Both the position numbers and the translations under genes were made by a program. A DNA stretch of 64,000 bases. Origin: an uncultured Lachnospiraceae bacterium (GTDB lineage Bacteria > Bacillota > Clostridia > Lachnospirales > Lachnospiraceae). Below are positions 1 through 9,459 of this stretch, piece after piece (the stretch's first letter is position 1; every line of letters starts with the position of its first letter). The stretch covers positions 83,357-147,356 of the forward strand of contig CAOKOL010000005.1 of NCBI GenBank assembly GCA_948470335.1, in the 5' to 3' direction. The notes below the pieces were generated by a model. It saw nothing but the letters and a program-made list of their open reading frames with translations. It did no database searches and was not told where the DNA came from.

Positions 1-1
1 A

Positions 2-655
2 ATTCTTTATACACAGGCAAAAGAAGCTTTTTTTCACGCTACGACCCACGAAACCATGCTGGTAGCCAAAAAGCAGTTCGAACAGTTAGGAGATTACAAA
101 GACAGTGCCAATTATCTGAAAAAATGCGACACCTGGCTGCATTTCAGCCTGGGGAACACCGTTGTTTACGGCAATTACAAAGGACGCCCGCTGGAGTGGA
201 CCGTTATGGAAGTCAGCGGCAAAGTCCGCCTGCTCTTAGCCAATGACAATGTGGATTACCAGCCCTTTAATCTGGAACGGGACAATACATACTGGGCTAC
301 CAGCCATCTGCGCCAGTGGCTGAACCACGATTTTATCAACGAAGCTTTTACAATGGCCGAACGCATGTCCATCATGATCAGCAAACTGAAAAATCCGGCC
401 AGCCGTGAATGGAATACCTACTGCGGCCCCGACACCAAAGACAAAGTGTTTGTGTTCAGCCATGAAGAGATCGATCAATATCTGCCGGACTCTGCAGACA
501 GGGGGCTGAACGACTGGTGGTGGACACGCACCATGGGCTATATCCTGCTTGCCGCCGCCTGCGTTTATACCGACGGCTCCGTATATGACCTGGGCATTAA
601 TATCCATGAAAGACACATCGGTGTCCGCCCGGCCATCCGTATTATGCTCCGGTGA
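2..655 (+). CDS. DUF6273-domain protein, 5' end outside window
   Basis: The frame is open from the window edge, so this is the C-terminal part of a longer protein; the first ATG at 56 is internal. Before the domain a GDYKDSANYLKKC stretch matches the short helical repeat (YxDAxxxxxxC type) that often precedes DUF6273. The C-terminal ~150 residues carry the DUF6273 hallmarks: a WTVM strand, the WATSHLRQWLN helix, a DWWWTRT motif, a TDGSVYD turn and the GVRPAIRI end. This fold resembles the formylglycine-generating-enzyme/C-type lectin fold, which is used for ligand binding. No catalytic residues are recognisable and the true function is unknown. A strong terminator follows 57 bases after the stop, so it ends its transcription unit. 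Confidence 0.75.
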   Translation: MLYTQAKEAFFHATTHETMLVAKKQFEQLGDYKDSANYLKKCDTWLHFSLGNTVVYGNYKGRPLEWTVMEVSGKVRLLLANDNVDYQPFNLERDNTYWATSHLRQWLNHDFINEAFTMAERMSIMISKLKNPASREWNTYCGPDTKDKVFVFSHEEIDQYLPDSADRGLNDWWWTRTMGYILLAAACVYTDGSVYDLGINIHERHIGVRPAIRIMLR

Positions 656-711
656 AACCGCAGGAGTCCGCAGGACATCATCACGGAATCTTTCACTATA
701 CCGTCTCTCTT

Positions 712-748
712 TTCCGGTCCGGTCTCTGACCGGACCGGGCCTTTTTAC
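712..748 (+). terminator. Rho-independent terminator after the DUF6273 gene
   Basis: A perfect 9-bp stem GGTCCGGTC/GACCGGACC (716-724 with 728-736) has a 3-base loop and is followed by GGGCCTTTTTAC. The T-tract lies on the plus strand. Confidence 0.85.
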
Positions 749-844
749 ACAATACAGAAATGACTGTTATGAAATGCCGCCTGACATACCGGCCCGCCGA
801 TCCGGTAAACCGTATTTTTTGACGGCATCCGAACCGACCGTACA

Positions 845-1561
845 CTAAGCCGGACTTGGCTCCCTGTGAACCGCAGCCCTGTGAACGGGATGAAACATAT
901 ATCCTTTTCCCCAGACCGTATGGATCATCTCCGGCCTCTGGGGATCCTCCTCCAGCTTGTTCCGCAGAGAACAAATCACATCCGCAAGTCTGGCGTCCGC
1001 TTTCCCGTCGCGGCTGTTCCAGACCCGGTTTGACAGCATACCGGCAGATAAAGGAGTTCCCTCATTTTCCACCAGAACTTTCAGCAATTTTCTCTCCGAA
1101 CTGCTTAACCGCACCTCCTCCGTGTCCCGAAATACTTTTTCTTTATCCATCTGATAAGATATCGCTTTAAAACGGCACTCTCGCTCCGGCAGCTTTTTCT
1201 GCTTCTTCCACACAACATCGGTAATCGTCTCTTTCAACTGTGCCAGGGAAAATGGCTTCATGATCCAGACGTCCTTCTCCCGAAAAGATTTCATGATCCC
1301 TTCCGGCTCCGTTCCTCTCTCTGCCAGCACAATCACCGGCGTATCCAACGTCTGATGGATCTGCTCCAGCAGCTCTCTGCCTTTACCGTCCGGCAGCTTC
1401 CATGACATAATTATCAGGGAAAAGGTTTTATATCTGATATTTTGCAGCGCATCTTTCAGCGAAAAACTCTGGGTAACTCGATAAGGCCCCTGAACAAGTC
1501 CCAGAACGATCCCGTCGCTTAATCCTCTGTCCTGTTCCACCAGTAAAATTTCCTTCATCAT
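845..1561 (-). CDS. OmpR-family response regulator with atypical receiver (no phosphoacceptor Asp)
   Basis: A 238-residue protein with an N-terminal receiver fold (~2-120) and a C-terminal winged-helix DNA-binding domain (~135-228; RKLLKVLVENEG and the HTVWGKGYMF wing are typical of OmpR/PhoB). The receiver is odd. The position that should be the phosphoacceptor Asp is Ser53 in IIMSWKLPDGKG, the conserved Thr/Ser is Ala80, and one acidic-pocket residue is Gln10 (EQD); only Lys102 (MKPF) is kept. Phosphorylation in the usual way is therefore unlikely, and it probably acts as a phosphorylation-independent or ligand-gated transcription factor. No histidine kinase is adjacent. ATG at 1561 or the adjacent in-frame ATG could start it; AGAGGTAAA lies just upstream. 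Confidence 0.88.
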   Translation of the reverse strand: MMKEILLVEQDRGLSDGIVLGLVQGPYRVTQSFSLKDALQNIRYKTFSLIIMSWKLPDGKGRELLEQIHQTLDTPVIVLAERGTEPEGIMKSFREKDVWIMKPFSLAQLKETITDVVWKKQKKLPERECRFKAISYQMDKEKVFRDTEEVRLSSSERKLLKVLVENEGTPLSAGMLSNRVWNSRDGKADARLADVICSLRNKLEEDPQRPEMIHTVWGKGYMFHPVHRAAVHREPSPA

Positions 1562-1673
1562 TTTACCTCTGATATTTTTATATTATATTTTCATTCTTTC
1601 ATATGTCAGTGTTTTATTTTAACGAAGGAAAAGAACACTGTCAAGATTTTTTATTGGTAATTGCTGCAAAATA

Positions 1674-1702
1674 TTGCAAATTTGTTCAAAAATGCGTAAT
1701 AT
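1674..1702 (+). promoter_or_regulatory. Predicted sigma-A promoter of the Cys-rich small protein gene
   Basis: -35 TTGCAA (1674-1679), 17-base spacer, -10 TAATAT (1697-1702), about 50 bases upstream of the start codon in an AT-rich intergenic region. Confidence 0.5.
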
Positions 1703-1752
1703 ATAAAAAGGTAACCTGTCAACAGAGTAAAACATAAAGGAGGCTTCCCATC

Positions 1753-1986
1753 ATGTCACAGACCGCACCGCAACCCAAAACCATCTATGAATATGCATCC
1801 GGCTACTGCCGGGTACTGGACAATCACAGACTTGTGGAATGTACTTTATTCCAATACCCGGACGGCCGCAGAACTCTGGAAGAAATGGACTGTGATTTCG
1901 GCCAGTGCCCCAACCACATCGACTGCATCATCGCAAAAGCCGCCCGGGAAATGGAACAGTCCGGAACAGAAAACACCCCGGATTAA
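1753..1986 (+). CDS. Small Cys-containing protein of unknown function
   Basis: A 77-residue protein starting at an ATG preceded by AAAGGAGG with 8-base spacing, so it is almost certainly translated. It has five cysteines at about residues 19, 30, 47, 52 and 58; the last three (CDFGQCPNHIDC) could bind metal or form disulfides, but I do not recognise the family. No signal peptide or membrane segment. The stop codon overlaps, tail to tail, the stop codon of pncB on the other strand (shared TTAA), so there is no room for a terminator between the two convergent genes. Confidence 0.75.
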   Translation: MSQTAPQPKTIYEYASGYCRVLDNHRLVECTLFQYPDGRRTLEEMDCDFGQCPNHIDCIIAKAAREMEQSGTENTPD

Positions 1987-3431
1987 TGCTCCTTTTTGTT
2001 CAGAAGACTTTCTTTTAAGTCGTACAGCTTTTTCGACAGATCTACATAGTGGACATGAGGATTCTCAAAACGCTGTTCCTCCTCCCACACCGTATATTTC
2101 AATTGCTTGTTTACATGCTCTCTGATCTCCTCCAGCGTGGGAAGCTGATAAACCAGCTTTCCATCCTGGTAGATGGTCTTCTGCACTTTTTCCACCATAA
2201 CATTGGTAAAAGTCATTTTCTTCCACGGCTTCTGAGGGTCCACAAAAGCAAACGGCGTCTCTCCGTCGATTTCCTCATCGCTCAGCGTGAGCAAGTCCGC
2301 ATAGCCGAAACCGGTTTCTTTGTTGTAGATTCTCCACAGTGTCTTTTTACCCGGATTCGTCACCTTCTCCGGATTCTCGGAAATTTTAATTCTGGGCTCG
2401 TAGGTTCCGTCCGGCTGTTTTACCGCCACCAGCTTGTACACGCCGCCGAATACGGGATCTGATTTTGAGGTGATCAGACGCTCGCCCACACCGTAGGAAT
2501 CAATCCTGGCCTCCTGGATATTCAGGGAATTAATCAGATATTCGTCCACGCTGTTGGACACCACGATCTGACAGTCCGTCAGTCCCGCGTCATCCAGCAC
2601 TTTCCGCAGTTTTTTGGAAAAATACGCCAGATCCCCGCTGTCGATGCGGACGCCTTTCAGCCGTTTTCCCATCGGCTCCAGCACCTCTTTTGCCGTGCGG
2701 ACCGCATTGATTACGCCGCTCTCCAGAATATCATAGGTATCAATCAGCAATGTGCAGGAATCGGGATAAACCTCCGCATAAGCCTTAAACGCTTCAAATT
2801 CCGTAGGGAAAAACTGCACCCAGGAATGGGCCATGGTTCCCACCGCTTTTACGCCGAACATCTGATCCGCCAGTACCGTAGCCGTTGCGCCCACGCCGCC
2901 GATATAGGCCGCTCTGGCCCCGTTGACAGCCGCATCCGCGCCCTGGGCCCTTCTGGCGCCGAATTCCATAATCGTCGCGGGTGCCGCCGCCCGGCAGATT
3001 CGGTTTGCCTTGGTGGCAATCAGCGTCTGATGGTTGACCGTCAGAAGCAGCATGGTCTCCACCAACTGCGCTTCTATCAGCGGCGCAGTCACCGTAACCA
3101 GCGGCGTGCCCGGATAGACAACGGTTCCTTCCGGCACCGCCTCGATGGTTCCGGTAAAACGGAAATTTTTCAGATAATCCAGAAAGCCCTCGTCAAACAT
3201 CTCCCTGCCGCGCAGATAGGCGATATCCGCATCGGTGAACTCCATATGCTCAATATAGTCCACCAACTGTTCCAGACCGGCGCAGACGGCAAATCCCGCC
3301 CTATCCGGATTGCTTCTGTAGAACATGTCAAATACCACCGTAATGTCTTTCAATCCCTTGACAAAATACCCGTTGGACATGGTCAGTTCATAAAAGTCCA
3401 TCAGCATCGTCAGATTTCTTTTCTCGTTCAT
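1983..3431 (-). CDS. pncB: Nicotinate phosphoribosyltransferase
   Basis: A 482-residue cytoplasmic enzyme of the Preiss-Handler NAD salvage route, making nicotinate mononucleotide from nicotinate and PRPP with ATP. Typical family features: the MLMDFYELTM N-terminus, EFGARRAQG around residue 157, the phosphoribosyl-binding VRIDSGDLAYFSKK around 267, and the DSYGVGERL loop around 313. Length fits the bacterial long-form family. The ATG at 3431 has AGAGGGGAAT in front. It is transcribed alone from a promoter about 220 bases upstream and has a long, structured leader (see 3526-3570). Confidence 0.95.
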   Translation of the reverse strand: MNEKRNLTMLMDFYELTMSNGYFVKGLKDITVVFDMFYRSNPDRAGFAVCAGLEQLVDYIEHMEFTDADIAYLRGREMFDEGFLDYLKNFRFTGTIEAVPEGTVVYPGTPLVTVTAPLIEAQLVETMLLLTVNHQTLIATKANRICRAAAPATIMEFGARRAQGADAAVNGARAAYIGGVGATATVLADQMFGVKAVGTMAHSWVQFFPTEFEAFKAYAEVYPDSCTLLIDTYDILESGVINAVRTAKEVLEPMGKRLKGVRIDSGDLAYFSKKLRKVLDDAGLTDCQIVVSNSVDEYLINSLNIQEARIDSYGVGERLITSKSDPVFGGVYKLVAVKQPDGTYEPRIKISENPEKVTNPGKKTLWRIYNKETGFGYADLLTLSDEEIDGETPFAFVDPQKPWKKMTFTNVMVEKVQKTIYQDGKLVYQLPTLEEIREHVNKQLKYTVWEEEQRFENPHVHYVDLSKKLYDLKESLLNKKEH

Positions 3432-3525
3432 ATTCCCCTCTTTCCCGACGCATCTGCCAGCTTATCCGGACCGGACGGCAAACACATGTCTATTCACGAT
3501 CCTTCCCGGATATGCATCACGCATC

Positions 3526-3570
3526 GTTCGGACAGAATCCGACAGCCCGCTCCCGGATTCTCTTCCGAAC
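3526..3570 (-). promoter_or_regulatory. Large stem-loop in the pncB leader
   Basis: Two collinear perfect 7-bp stems, GTTCGGA/TCCGAAC and GAATCCG/CGGATTC, are separated by a small internal loop and capped by a 12-base loop. They lie ~95 bases upstream of the pncB start within the predicted ~215-base 5' leader. No T-tract follows, so it does not look like a terminator. It may be a regulatory RNA element; I do not recognise a known NAD-related riboswitch. Confidence 0.5.
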
Positions 3571-3652
3571 TTCTGATCTATGCGGATGCGCATTTTTTAT
3601 CACAGTTTCCAAAACCATTTTTGTATCTGTTTCATATTTTTCGCTTTATCCT

Positions 3653-3681
3653 AGTATATATATGTTACCGGCGTTTATCAA
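3653..3681 (-). promoter_or_regulatory. Predicted sigma-A promoter of pncB
   Basis: On the minus strand: -35 TTGATA (3676-3681), 17-base spacer, -10 TATACT (3653-3658), in the AT-rich gap between the Ig-repeat gene and pncB. Confidence 0.65.
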
Positions 3682-3719
3682 CCATATTTTCGGAAAAAAT
3701 ACATTTTCGAACCTACATT

Positions 3720-6700
3720 TCAAGCCGGCCGTTTTCGGACTGCCAGCCACAAAGCCGCTGACAAAAGCACCGTCAGCGCCGCCGCGCTTCCCCAAACCAG
3801 CCATGGCCTTTGGTACCACTGAATCAGCAGATTTTTCGTAATCAGAAAGGTTCTGCTGTCCGAGACGGTTTCATTCCCCGCGGCATCTGCCGCCTTTACA
3901 TAAAGCGACTGCCAGTCATCCTCACTGCTGAGTGAAAAGGTTACGATCCCGCCGGAAGCCGCCAGTTCTTCCTGATCAAAGGTATCAGCCAGCCTGCCAT
4001 TCAGCCAGACTTCCGCACAGAGCAGAGACAGATTATCCCTGATGTCGATTGTCACGGTGCGGCCGGTATCATAATATCTGGCCTGATCCTCCACGCCTGT
4101 CACAACGACCGAAGGCGGCGCGGTATCCACGGCAAAGGCAATCTCTTTTTCCTTTATCCCGTTGCTGGAACGATTGGAGGCTTTGTCCTCGGAATAAATA
4201 GTAACCGTATAGAAGCCATCCTCCCGGAAATTTTCCGGGCCGATCTCATAGGTATAAGCTTTCCAGCCCTCCTTGCTGTCAGACTGCGTTACCCTATAAT
4301 CTTCCCCCTGACGCAGCCGGCAAAGCTCTCCGTCTCTGCCGCAGGTGATCTCGCGAAATTCAAGGGTATCCACATTGATTTCCGTCACGTTCAGACCGGT
4401 GGGACGATCAAGATAAAACCGGTCCAGCGCTTCCTGGGTTTTGCTGTCAAACAGATAGGCGGAACCGAAACGGTTCACGGAAAACAACAGGGTTTCCTCT
4501 GACACATTTCCGGCCAGATCTGCCGCCGAGACAGAAAGGGTATAGAGGTCATCCGTCTCTTTCGTTCTGGGAAAATCCTTATATCGGATCTCCTGCCCTC
4601 CCGGAATAGGTGTCCTTTCGGCTTCGGGGCTGACGGCGCCGTTCCTGGCGCCTGTCAGTCTGATCTCTGCGCCGTCCGGAGCCAGATTTTCGTCGGAATA
4701 GAGGACGTTCGGAGCCACCTCCTGATTATTGGCCGATTTGTCCCGGATATTTGTAATCTCCAGCCTGGGAGGTGTCAGATCAATTATAAAATGATCCTCC
4801 TCATACGCCCGGGCCTGATTTCCCGCCAAGTCCTGACAAGCAATGTGAAAGGAAAATTCCCCGTCATAATCATACAGCACAAAAGCGCTGTGCCTGTCGG
4901 CGCTGCCGGTCCATCCGCTTATGGCAGGCGGCGCAATCTCCTCCCCTGCCCGCCGGGCGGTAATGGTAATCACCGCATCCTCAGGCTGAAAATTGCGCTC
5001 CGTAACCGTAATTACCGCCTGCCGCTGCCGGTTATAATACAGACCATGAGCGGCATTTTGATTATCATAGACCACAGTTACCTCAGGCGGCGTACGGTCG
5101 ATGATAAAAGGGGCGGCCTCTGTCCGCGCCGATTTGTTCCCGGCCCGGTCGGTACACTGAAAGGCCAGCGTATAATCACCGTCCTGCGCAAATGTCACTC
5201 TCATCTCATAGATACAGCCGTCCACATGGCCGCTTTCCTCCCCCGTACACCCGCTGCCCGGCACATGCCGCCATTCTCCCGTCTCCGGTTTCTCCCCGGA
5301 AGCCGTAATGAAAAGTTCTCCGTCCTCCGGGCGAAAACAGCGGTCTGTCACTCTGATCAAAGCCGTCCTTGCCTCCCGGTAAAATTTTTCATGGGCCGGA
5401 TGATTCTGATCAAATGTAATTTCCACTGACGGCAAAAGGGTATCAATAACAAATTCCGCGGCGGCAGGCTCCTCTGCTTTCCATCCCGCAAGATCCTCCG
5501 CGGCACAGGTAAACTGCCAGGTTCCCTGTTCTTTAAACGTAACCGTATTCCTGTAAATTCCCTCCCCCTCATTCCGCCAGGAGCCATCCCAGCCGGCAGA
5601 GAGAATCCTGTGATCCTGACTGCCATAGCCCTGAATATTAAGCTTTGTCAGCGCAGGATCAAAATTTGCCTCCCTGACCGTTACCTGGACCGTCACCGGA
5701 CCGTCATAAAATTTCTTTTCCCGGATTTCCCCGGTGATATCGGTGCCGTTATGGAGAAAAGTCACCTCAATCACCGGCTTTTTCGTATCCAGTACCAGAT
5801 ATTTGCTGGTAAATCTGCCCTCCGACACTTCCGCGCCTTCCATCAGGTTGCCGGAACGGTCCGCATACTCCGCGGAAAAACGGTAGATTCCGTCTTCGGA
5901 CATGGAAAAAATACTTCTGTGTTCCTCCCCCTGATTTTCCCATGGACTCCTCTCAAGCGCCTTTGAAGCGCCGGCCGCCTGACAGTCGATCCGCATCCGG
6001 CGTCCGTCCTCCGGAAAAAAGTAACGCTCTCGAATGAATACGTCCACATTCCCGCCGTCCCTGTAAAAATAGGTATCCGGATACCCTTCATGCTCCGTAT
6101 AGCTGCCCGGATGATAATCTACCTTCCATTCCGGCGGCCGGTTGTCCAGAATATAACGGACACTGTCGCCAAGGGGCGCGGCCGAAGCCGGCGCGGTATT
6201 TCCGGCATTGTCATAAATTCGAATATCCTCAATCTGTTTTTCCGTCTCCGTCTGCTCAGGAATCTTCCAGTCAAGGTAAAAGACCGCTTCCAGATACGCC
6301 TTTCCTCCGATCTCTGCCCTCCCGGTCTGCGGGCCGATGCTTTTTACCAGCGTTTCCCTTTTTCCGTCATGGTTCACCGTAACCGATATTTTCTGAATTC
6401 CTGAGGAGATCCTGCCGGGTTCCGCCTGATACATCCCTTCCCGCAGTTCATCCCGGACATACAGCTTCAAAGCCGTATGATCCCTGCCGTAAACCGCGCC
6501 CCTGCCCGGCATCTGATAGCGATGCGCCGTCAGTTCGCCGTACCCGCTGTTTTCCGGGCTGTCTTTCGGGTTGTCTATCAAGTTGTCTTTCAGACTGTCC
6601 TTTCCGCTCTCAGTTATGCTGTCTGCCTTTTCCTGTTTTAGATATCTGTGTTCTTCCGCTTCCTGATCCGGTTCAGGATCATTTTCATTCCCATCTCCAT

Positions 6701-9047
6701 GATCCCACTGAATCAGCACCGTTTCCCGGGGTGCTCCGTTGTCGATGCGGACCCTGCTGCCCTGGCCGCCCGATTCGTCGGTACAGAAAAACGCCCGGTT
6801 TCCCGCCCAGTCTGTCACCTCTGCCCCATACAACTGATCCTGATCCTGCAAAAAAGTCTCACTGTGAGAGAATGACCTGACCGCCTCATCCGGATTCGCC
6901 GTCCCGCCGATCAGCAGACTGCCCTCCGGCTGATTTTCGCCGTCTGTTTCCCCCTTTAAGGCATACCACCTGATTGAGGAAATACCAAAGGCATCCTCCG
7001 CCGTGGCACAAATGGTTTTTCCCCTTCCGTCCGCGGCGGAATACCATCCGGTCAGTTCGCTGCCGTCTGCCGTTCTGACATGATTTTCTCCGGCTGTCGT
7101 GCGGAATACGCCTTCTTCCGGCTGTGCCGGACTTTTTTTATCCACCACAATCGTCAGGCTGCCAAGCCCTTCCTGCGTGTATGGACAGACCGTCACATTC
7201 CCGGCATTGTCCGTTATGCGGACAGCCCTGCATTCATAGACCGTTTCTTCACCTTCCGCCCCGGTCAGAGTCAGCCGGCAGACCCCTTTGCCCTTTTCGG
7301 GAAGGGAAAACCTCTGCTCGCCCCGGCTGGTCATCAGCACAGCTTCTTTCAGGCCGGACGCCTTTGTATCCGGCGCTTCCGGAAGATCTTCTGCCGTAAC
7401 GGCCACCCTGACGTCCGTACCGCTGACCAGCTTCCCGTTCACCATATGATCCCGATCTGTCAGCGCCTGATCCTGAACCGGCGCCTCCTCCTGATATTTT
7501 ACATTGGAAAAACAATACGTCACATTGGGCGCGCCGCCGGACTCCGTAATCACGGCAGGCTGATTGTCAATATTTACCCGGCTGCCCTTATTTTCCGAAA
7601 TATCCCCGTTCCAAATCAGTCCTGTGGCATTTCCGGCCCAGTCAATGGCTCTGACAGCATATAATTGTGTCTGCGGCGACTGAAACAGAGCGGTGCCCGA
7701 TAAAGGAGTCTGGCCAAAGGCACCCGAAGTCTGTTCCGGCACTGTCATCATCTTTCCGGGCTGTTCCGCCGTCAGAGGACCTTGGATCACCTTTCCCTCC
7801 TCGTCTGTCATATACCATTGCATGGAATAAATCCCATGCCGGTCCCGGGCATTGGCAGTGATGCGCAGCGCCTGCCCCCGGGCGGATGCGGAATACCATT
7901 CCAAAACCCCCTCCCGGTTTTTCGCCGAATATGCCTCGTCCAGAAAATCCACTTCCGGTACTTTTCCGTCCACCGCGATGGTTTCCGGAGCCAGATCCGC
8001 GCCAAACCGGTAAACTGTCCGGTTCCCCGCCCGGTCCGTTATCTCCAGCGTTTCCGGATGGTATGCTGTCTCCTGTCCCGGCAGAACAGGCAACTGAAAA
8101 CAGTAACGCCCCTCCCCATTTTCTTCCTCCGGCTTCCTGACCGGATCGTAGTTCTGCCCGTTTACTTTTAATATTACGGTTTCAATTCCCGACCCGGAAA
8201 TTTCCTTTTCCGGTATGACATTTTCCGAGACGCTCCCTTCCAAATCGTTTTCCTTTGCAGTATTATCCGCCCAAGAAGCATTTTTTTCATTCTGATCCGC
8301 CTCTAAAGTGTCCGGTTCTTTTTCATCCGCCCCGGTTCTTCCGGTTCCGTCTCTGACCTCCACAGTCAGGACAACGGCCGTCCGGCTGAGCAGGGTTTCC
8401 CGGAACAGATAATCGCCGATCTGACTTTCCTGTACCCGGTCCCCGCCGGATATTTTCTCATATGCCGCATTTGCAAACTGATAATAAACCGCCGGGTGCC
8501 CGTCCCGTGTCTCAATTACGGGGCCCGTCTCGTCGATTCTGACTTCCACGGCCTCCGACCTTGCCTCACATCCCGCCTGATCTTTTACGACAACGACATA
8601 GGACTGACTCTGATCTCCCCGCTTTGCGGCCCCCTCTCTGTTATAAACCCAGCTTCCAAAAGAGACCTGCCCGTCCGTCACAAGGACATTCTCCTTTTGG
8701 TCCGATATGCTCTCCTGTTCTTCCTCCGCCGCCACGCAATAGACAGAAGCAGTCAGCTCCCTGTCCGCGTCGCAGTCTTCCACCGTAACCATAAATTCAA
8801 ACTGTGCCTCCCCTCCCCGATACCAGTAATCTTCTTTCCCCGTCCCATTCCATTGAACACGGATTTTCGGAGGCTTCAGGCCATTCTCCGAAACACTGCC
8901 GTCAGAACCGCTGCCGGACTCCGCATCAGCAGCATCCTGAGCTGTTTTTACCAAAATACGGCCTTTCTGCGCCTCTGCCCCAAAAGGCGTCAGAAAAAAC
9001 AACATCAGCAGCAGCGCCGTCAGAAACATTCCCTGTCTTTTTTTCAA
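3720..9047 (-). CDS. Giant cell-surface protein with many Ig-like repeats, C-terminal membrane anchor
   Basis: A 1775-residue protein with a signal peptide (KK..., then ~18 hydrophobic residues ending GAEA at ~26), about a dozen Ig-like modules and a C-terminal transmembrane helix (~1747-1769) followed by RKRPA. Module ends are marked by recurrent D-x-AGN motifs (TDRAGN, IDWAGN, TDNAGN, YDNAGN, QDLAGN, ADAAGN) followed by F-x-ID-x-TPP linkers. An acidic low-complexity linker (~785-840) splits the array. There is no sortase motif. The best start is TTG at 9047, six bases after GGAGGGG; an in-frame ATG six codons later lacks a good site. It is last in the PP2C/kinase operon, 15 bases after the small membrane gene, and so may be the surface output or sensor partner of that kinase. 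Ligand unknown. Confidence 0.85.
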   Translation of the reverse strand: MKKRQGMFLTALLLMLFFLTPFGAEAQKGRILVKTAQDAADAESGSGSDGSVSENGLKPPKIRVQWNGTGKEDYWYRGGEAQFEFMVTVEDCDADRELTASVYCVAAEEEQESISDQKENVLVTDGQVSFGSWVYNREGAAKRGDQSQSYVVVVKDQAGCEARSEAVEVRIDETGPVIETRDGHPAVYYQFANAAYEKISGGDRVQESQIGDYLFRETLLSRTAVVLTVEVRDGTGRTGADEKEPDTLEADQNEKNASWADNTAKENDLEGSVSENVIPEKEISGSGIETVILKVNGQNYDPVRKPEEENGEGRYCFQLPVLPGQETAYHPETLEITDRAGNRTVYRFGADLAPETIAVDGKVPEVDFLDEAYSAKNREGVLEWYSASARGQALRITANARDRHGIYSMQWYMTDEEGKVIQGPLTAEQPGKMMTVPEQTSGAFGQTPLSGTALFQSPQTQLYAVRAIDWAGNATGLIWNGDISENKGSRVNIDNQPAVITESGGAPNVTYCFSNVKYQEEAPVQDQALTDRDHMVNGKLVSGTDVRVAVTAEDLPEAPDTKASGLKEAVLMTSRGEQRFSLPEKGKGVCRLTLTGAEGEETVYECRAVRITDNAGNVTVCPYTQEGLGSLTIVVDKKSPAQPEEGVFRTTAGENHVRTADGSELTGWYSAADGRGKTICATAEDAFGISSIRWYALKGETDGENQPEGSLLIGGTANPDEAVRSFSHSETFLQDQDQLYGAEVTDWAGNRAFFCTDESGGQGSRVRIDNGAPRETVLIQWDHGDGNENDPEPDQEAEEHRYLKQEKADSITESGKDSLKDNLIDNPKDSPENSGYGELTAHRYQMPGRGAVYGRDHTALKLYVRDELREGMYQAEPGRISSGIQKISVTVNHDGKRETLVKSIGPQTGRAEIGGKAYLEAVFYLDWKIPEQTETEKQIEDIRIYDNAGNTAPASAAPLGDSVRYILDNRPPEWKVDYHPGSYTEHEGYPDTYFYRDGGNVDVFIRERYFFPEDGRRMRIDCQAAGASKALERSPWENQGEEHRSIFSMSEDGIYRFSAEYADRSGNLMEGAEVSEGRFTSKYLVLDTKKPVIEVTFLHNGTDITGEIREKKFYDGPVTVQVTVREANFDPALTKLNIQGYGSQDHRILSAGWDGSWRNEGEGIYRNTVTFKEQGTWQFTCAAEDLAGWKAEEPAAAEFVIDTLLPSVEITFDQNHPAHEKFYREARTALIRVTDRCFRPEDGELFITASGEKPETGEWRHVPGSGCTGEESGHVDGCIYEMRVTFAQDGDYTLAFQCTDRAGNKSARTEAAPFIIDRTPPEVTVVYDNQNAAHGLYYNRQRQAVITVTERNFQPEDAVITITARRAGEEIAPPAISGWTGSADRHSAFVLYDYDGEFSFHIACQDLAGNQARAYEEDHFIIDLTPPRLEITNIRDKSANNQEVAPNVLYSDENLAPDGAEIRLTGARNGAVSPEAERTPIPGGQEIRYKDFPRTKETDDLYTLSVSAADLAGNVSEETLLFSVNRFGSAYLFDSKTQEALDRFYLDRPTGLNVTEINVDTLEFREITCGRDGELCRLRQGEDYRVTQSDSKEGWKAYTYEIGPENFREDGFYTVTIYSEDKASNRSSNGIKEKEIAFAVDTAPPSVVVTGVEDQARYYDTGRTVTIDIRDNLSLLCAEVWLNGRLADTFDQEELAASGGIVTFSLSSEDDWQSLYVKAADAAGNETVSDSRTFLITKNLLIQWYQRPWLVWGSAAALTVLLSAALWLAVRKRPA

Positions 9048-9062
9048 CCTTTTCCCCTCCCG

Positions 9063-9338
9063 TCATCCGTCTGTCCTCTCATCCGTATGAACAACCATAA
9101 TATCCCTCTCAATCACAAACGCCTCTCTTTTTGCTTCTTTTCCGCTTCCTTCAATCTGCCGCAGCCACTTTCTGACCGCCATGCCGGATTCCAGTGCAAA
9201 AATATCGGGAATATCAAACAGAAAAAATTCCGCCAGCGCCGCCGCCAGAAACAGCGCCGTAAATACCAGCGCCCCGATCCGGGCCGTGTGCAGCATCTGT
9301 GCCTGATCCCCGCCGTATATTCCAATCATAACCGTCAT
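9063..9338 (-). CDS. Small single-span membrane protein in the kinase operon
   Basis: 91 residues with one clear transmembrane segment (~22-42, ALVFTALFLAAALAEFFLF) and a charged C-terminal tail. The start has AAAGGAG nine bases upstream, supporting translation. It lies between the Ser/Thr kinase gene (121 bases upstream) and the Ig-repeat surface gene (15 bases downstream), so it may couple them at the membrane. Family not recognised. Confidence 0.65.
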   Translation of the reverse strand: MTVMIGIYGGDQAQMLHTARIGALVFTALFLAAALAEFFLFDIPDIFALESGMAVRKWLRQIEGSGKEAKREAFVIERDIMVVHTDERTDG

Positions 9339-9459
9339 ATCGTCGGCTCCTTTCTTTTCGTCTCAAGTCTGCACAATTCAATGGCTCCAAACTCCGGTTT
9401 TTCCGCAATTCCGCTATGTACCATATCTGATCCGTCCTTATTTCCCTACTGCCGGTCAT

